Source of the DNA: Saprospiraceae bacterium | GTDB taxonomy: Bacteria; Bacteroidota; Bacteroidia; Chitinophagales; Saprospiraceae | Direction: 5' to 3' | Assembly (NCBI GenBank): GCA_013002625.1 | Contig: JABDJE010000354.1 | Coordinates: 1-7,323, forward strand | DNA length: 7,323 nucleotides | Program-made: the position numbers and the translations under genes | Shown here: positions 6,058 through 7,323 of the stretch, one piece after another | Layout: each line of letters opens with the position of its first letter | Position numbering within the stretch: position 1 is the first letter of the stretch | Notes under the pieces: model-generated | The model's input: only the letters and a program-made list of their open reading frames with translations | What the model was told of the DNA's origin: nothing | The model's database searches: none

Positions 6058-7245
6058 ATGTACCCTGATTTGTCCTATTTTTTTCACGATCTATTCGGAA
6101 CTGAAGTAGATAATTGGACCTCAATATTCAAAACATTTGGTGTATTCCTTGCACTTACATTTGCTGTTGCTTACTATTTTTTAAAAATAGAATTCATCAG
6201 AATGGAAAAGGAGGGACGACTTCAAAAAATTCCTATAAAGAATCCGGAATCTTCCAACACGCCTTTAAAAGAAGGCTTAATTAATGGTATAATTGGTTTT
6301 CTTGTCGGGTTCAAGATTCCAGTAGTTTACCAACAATTTGAAGCTTTTAAATCCGATCCAGCAGGAATTATTTTCTCTTCCGAAGGAAATTGGATGGTTG
6401 GCCCAGTTCTGGGCATATTAATGGGTCTGTACTATTATTTCAATGCAAAGAACAGGCCTCCTATTGAAAAGAATGTTGCACTATATATCATGCCTCACCA
6501 AAAGACGGGTGACATGCTGCTTTTAGCGGCTATCAGTGGCATTGTGGGTTCTAGATTGGCCTCCATTATTGAGAATCTGGATGCATTTTTTGCTGATCCT
6601 TTAGGACAATTGTTTTCTGGAAGCGGATTGACGATTTATGGCGGCCTGATTCTAGCCTTTATTCTCGTCTACAGATATGTAAAGAAAATTGGTATTCCTC
6701 CCATTCATGTAATGGATGCCGTGGCACCAGCTTTATTGGTAGGATATGCAATTGGACGTATGGGATGTCAATTTTCTGGTGATGGCGACTGGGGTATAGA
6801 AAACACAGCGCCCAAACCAGACTGGTTTATTTTTCCCGATTGGGCATGGGCCTATGATTACCCGCGAAATGTGGCTGATTTTTATCAACGGGGAGCCAAA
6901 CTGCCAGACTGTGTCGGTAATTTCTGCACCCATCTGGATCCTCCGGTGTTTCCAACACCAATCTATGAGATAGTAGGAAGCCTACTTATATTGGCTTTTA
7001 TTTGGTCCATTCGCAAGAAAATTAAAACGCCTGGAATGATATTCTTCATTTATCTGGTTCTATCAAGTTTCTCCAGGTTTTTTGTTGAAAAGATTCGTGT
7101 GAATCCTCGCTATGATTTGTTTGGATTAGAATGGTCAATGTCTCAAACAATATCTGCTGTTCTTGTGCTTATTGGTCTGATTGGAATATTCAAATTGCGA
7201 GGACAATCCAATAAACCTGATTATACGATACCTGACCTGGAGTAG
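6058..7245 (+). CDS. lgt: prolipoprotein diacylglyceryl transferase, divergent long form
   Basis: A 395-residue multi-pass inner-membrane enzyme predicted to transfer diacylglyceryl from phosphatidylglycerol to the lipobox Cys of prolipoproteins. Lgt hallmarks are TIYGGLI (192-198), the signature GRMGCQFSGDGDWG (233-246) with R234, PTPIYE (299-304), and SRFFVEKIR (339-347), which should carry the second essential Arg region. Several positions differ from E. coli Lgt: the His before GG is Tyr (Y194), the signature Asn after GRxG is Cys (C237), the signature Glu aligns with Asp (D242), and there is one extra residue. Bacteroidota homologues share this style, so it is probably an active lineage variant. 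It is about 100 residues longer than E. coli Lgt, with an extended N-terminal half and an extra loop at about 247-297. The upstream gap holds only a short GTTAAT/ATTAAC repeat (6018-6037), so co-transcription with htrA is plausible. Confidence 0.85.
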   Translation: MYPDLSYFFHDLFGTEVDNWTSIFKTFGVFLALTFAVAYYFLKIEFIRMEKEGRLQKIPIKNPESSNTPLKEGLINGIIGFLVGFKIPVVYQQFEAFKSDPAGIIFSSEGNWMVGPVLGILMGLYYYFNAKNRPPIEKNVALYIMPHQKTGDMLLLAAISGIVGSRLASIIENLDAFFADPLGQLFSGSGLTIYGGLILAFILVYRYVKKIGIPPIHVMDAVAPALLVGYAIGRMGCQFSGDGDWGIENTAPKPDWFIFPDWAWAYDYPRNVADFYQRGAKLPDCVGNFCTHLDPPVFPTPIYEIVGSLLILAFIWSIRKKIKTPGMIFFIYLVLSSFSRFFVEKIRVNPRYDLFGLEWSMSQTISAVLVLIGLIGIFKLRGQSNKPDYTIPDLE

Positions 7246-7259
7246 CGTGTACTTGAATT

Positions 7260-7323
7260 TTAAGCTTGATGAATTTTTAAAAGCTCCTGGATTATCACCT
7301 CTCCTGAGCGGTGCCAGCTAAAC
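7260..7323 (-). CDS. possible 3' end of a convergent gene (partial)
   Basis: Reading in from the right edge on the minus strand, one frame is open to a TAA at 7260-7262 and gives a tail ending SWHRSGEVIIQELLKIHQA. Its amphipathic pattern is typical of a real C-terminal helix, and both other minus-strand frames contain stops here. It would converge on lgt with 14 nt between stop codons and no obvious terminator between them. With only about 20 codons visible, neither identity nor coding status is secure. Confidence 0.35.
   Translation of the reverse strand, partial: FSWHRSGEVIIQELLKIHQA

Noticed and set aside
6733..6933. Open frame of 66 codons on the minus strand
   Set aside because: Antisense to the lgt signature region, with no domain or start signal.

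Overview
The window looks like chromosomal DNA from a member of the Bacteroidota. The evidence is AT-rich sequence, A-rich stretches rather than Shine-Dalgarno sites before start codons, a Bacteroidota-style variant of the Lgt signature (GCQFSGDGDWG), and a Tat-exported GMC-oxidoreductase module of the kind common in this phylum. This assignment is inference from sequence style, not from a marker gene. I see no phage, IS, CRISPR, tRNA or rRNA sequence.

Left edge (1-697): the last codons of an upstream gene appear to overlap a HAD-family phosphatase gene that starts at TTG. A hairpin with A/T runs on both sides separates this gene from the convergent operon that follows and can terminate both.

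Central operon (4324 down to 698, minus strand): four closely spaced genes, with gaps of 15, 9 and 39 nt. In transcription order they encode a Tat-exported TIM-barrel isomerase of the hydroxypyruvate-isomerase/AP-endonuclease-2 fold, a GMC flavoprotein with a putative Fe-S cysteine motif, its small Tat-signal subunit (gluconate 2-dehydrogenase subunit 3 family, with a possible lipobox), and a four-helix DUF1761 membrane protein. The first three fit a periplasmic sugar or polyol oxidation module. The likely scheme is that the flavoprotein is carried through the Tat pore by its small subunit, oxidises a sugar or glycoside (perhaps at C3), and the exported isomerase then acts on the keto-product. 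No cytochrome c subunit is present.

Divergent intergenic region (4325-4837, 513 nt): this gap holds several signals that no gene explains. They are a strong minus-strand terminator about 110 nt upstream of the operon, an FNR-type dyad (TTGAT-N4-ATCAA), a 9-bp inverted repeat followed by a T run, a G-rich tract, and a perfect 12-bp palindrome just before the next gene.

Right side (4838-7245, plus strand): a membrane-anchored HtrA/Deg serine protease with one PDZ domain, then a divergent, long Lgt (prolipoprotein diacylglyceryl transferase) 68 nt downstream. Both act at the cell envelope. The last ~60 nt may hold the 3' end of a convergent gene.

The most interesting points are the exported oxidoreductase/isomerase module with its missing electron acceptor, and the signal-dense 513-nt gap that may control it.
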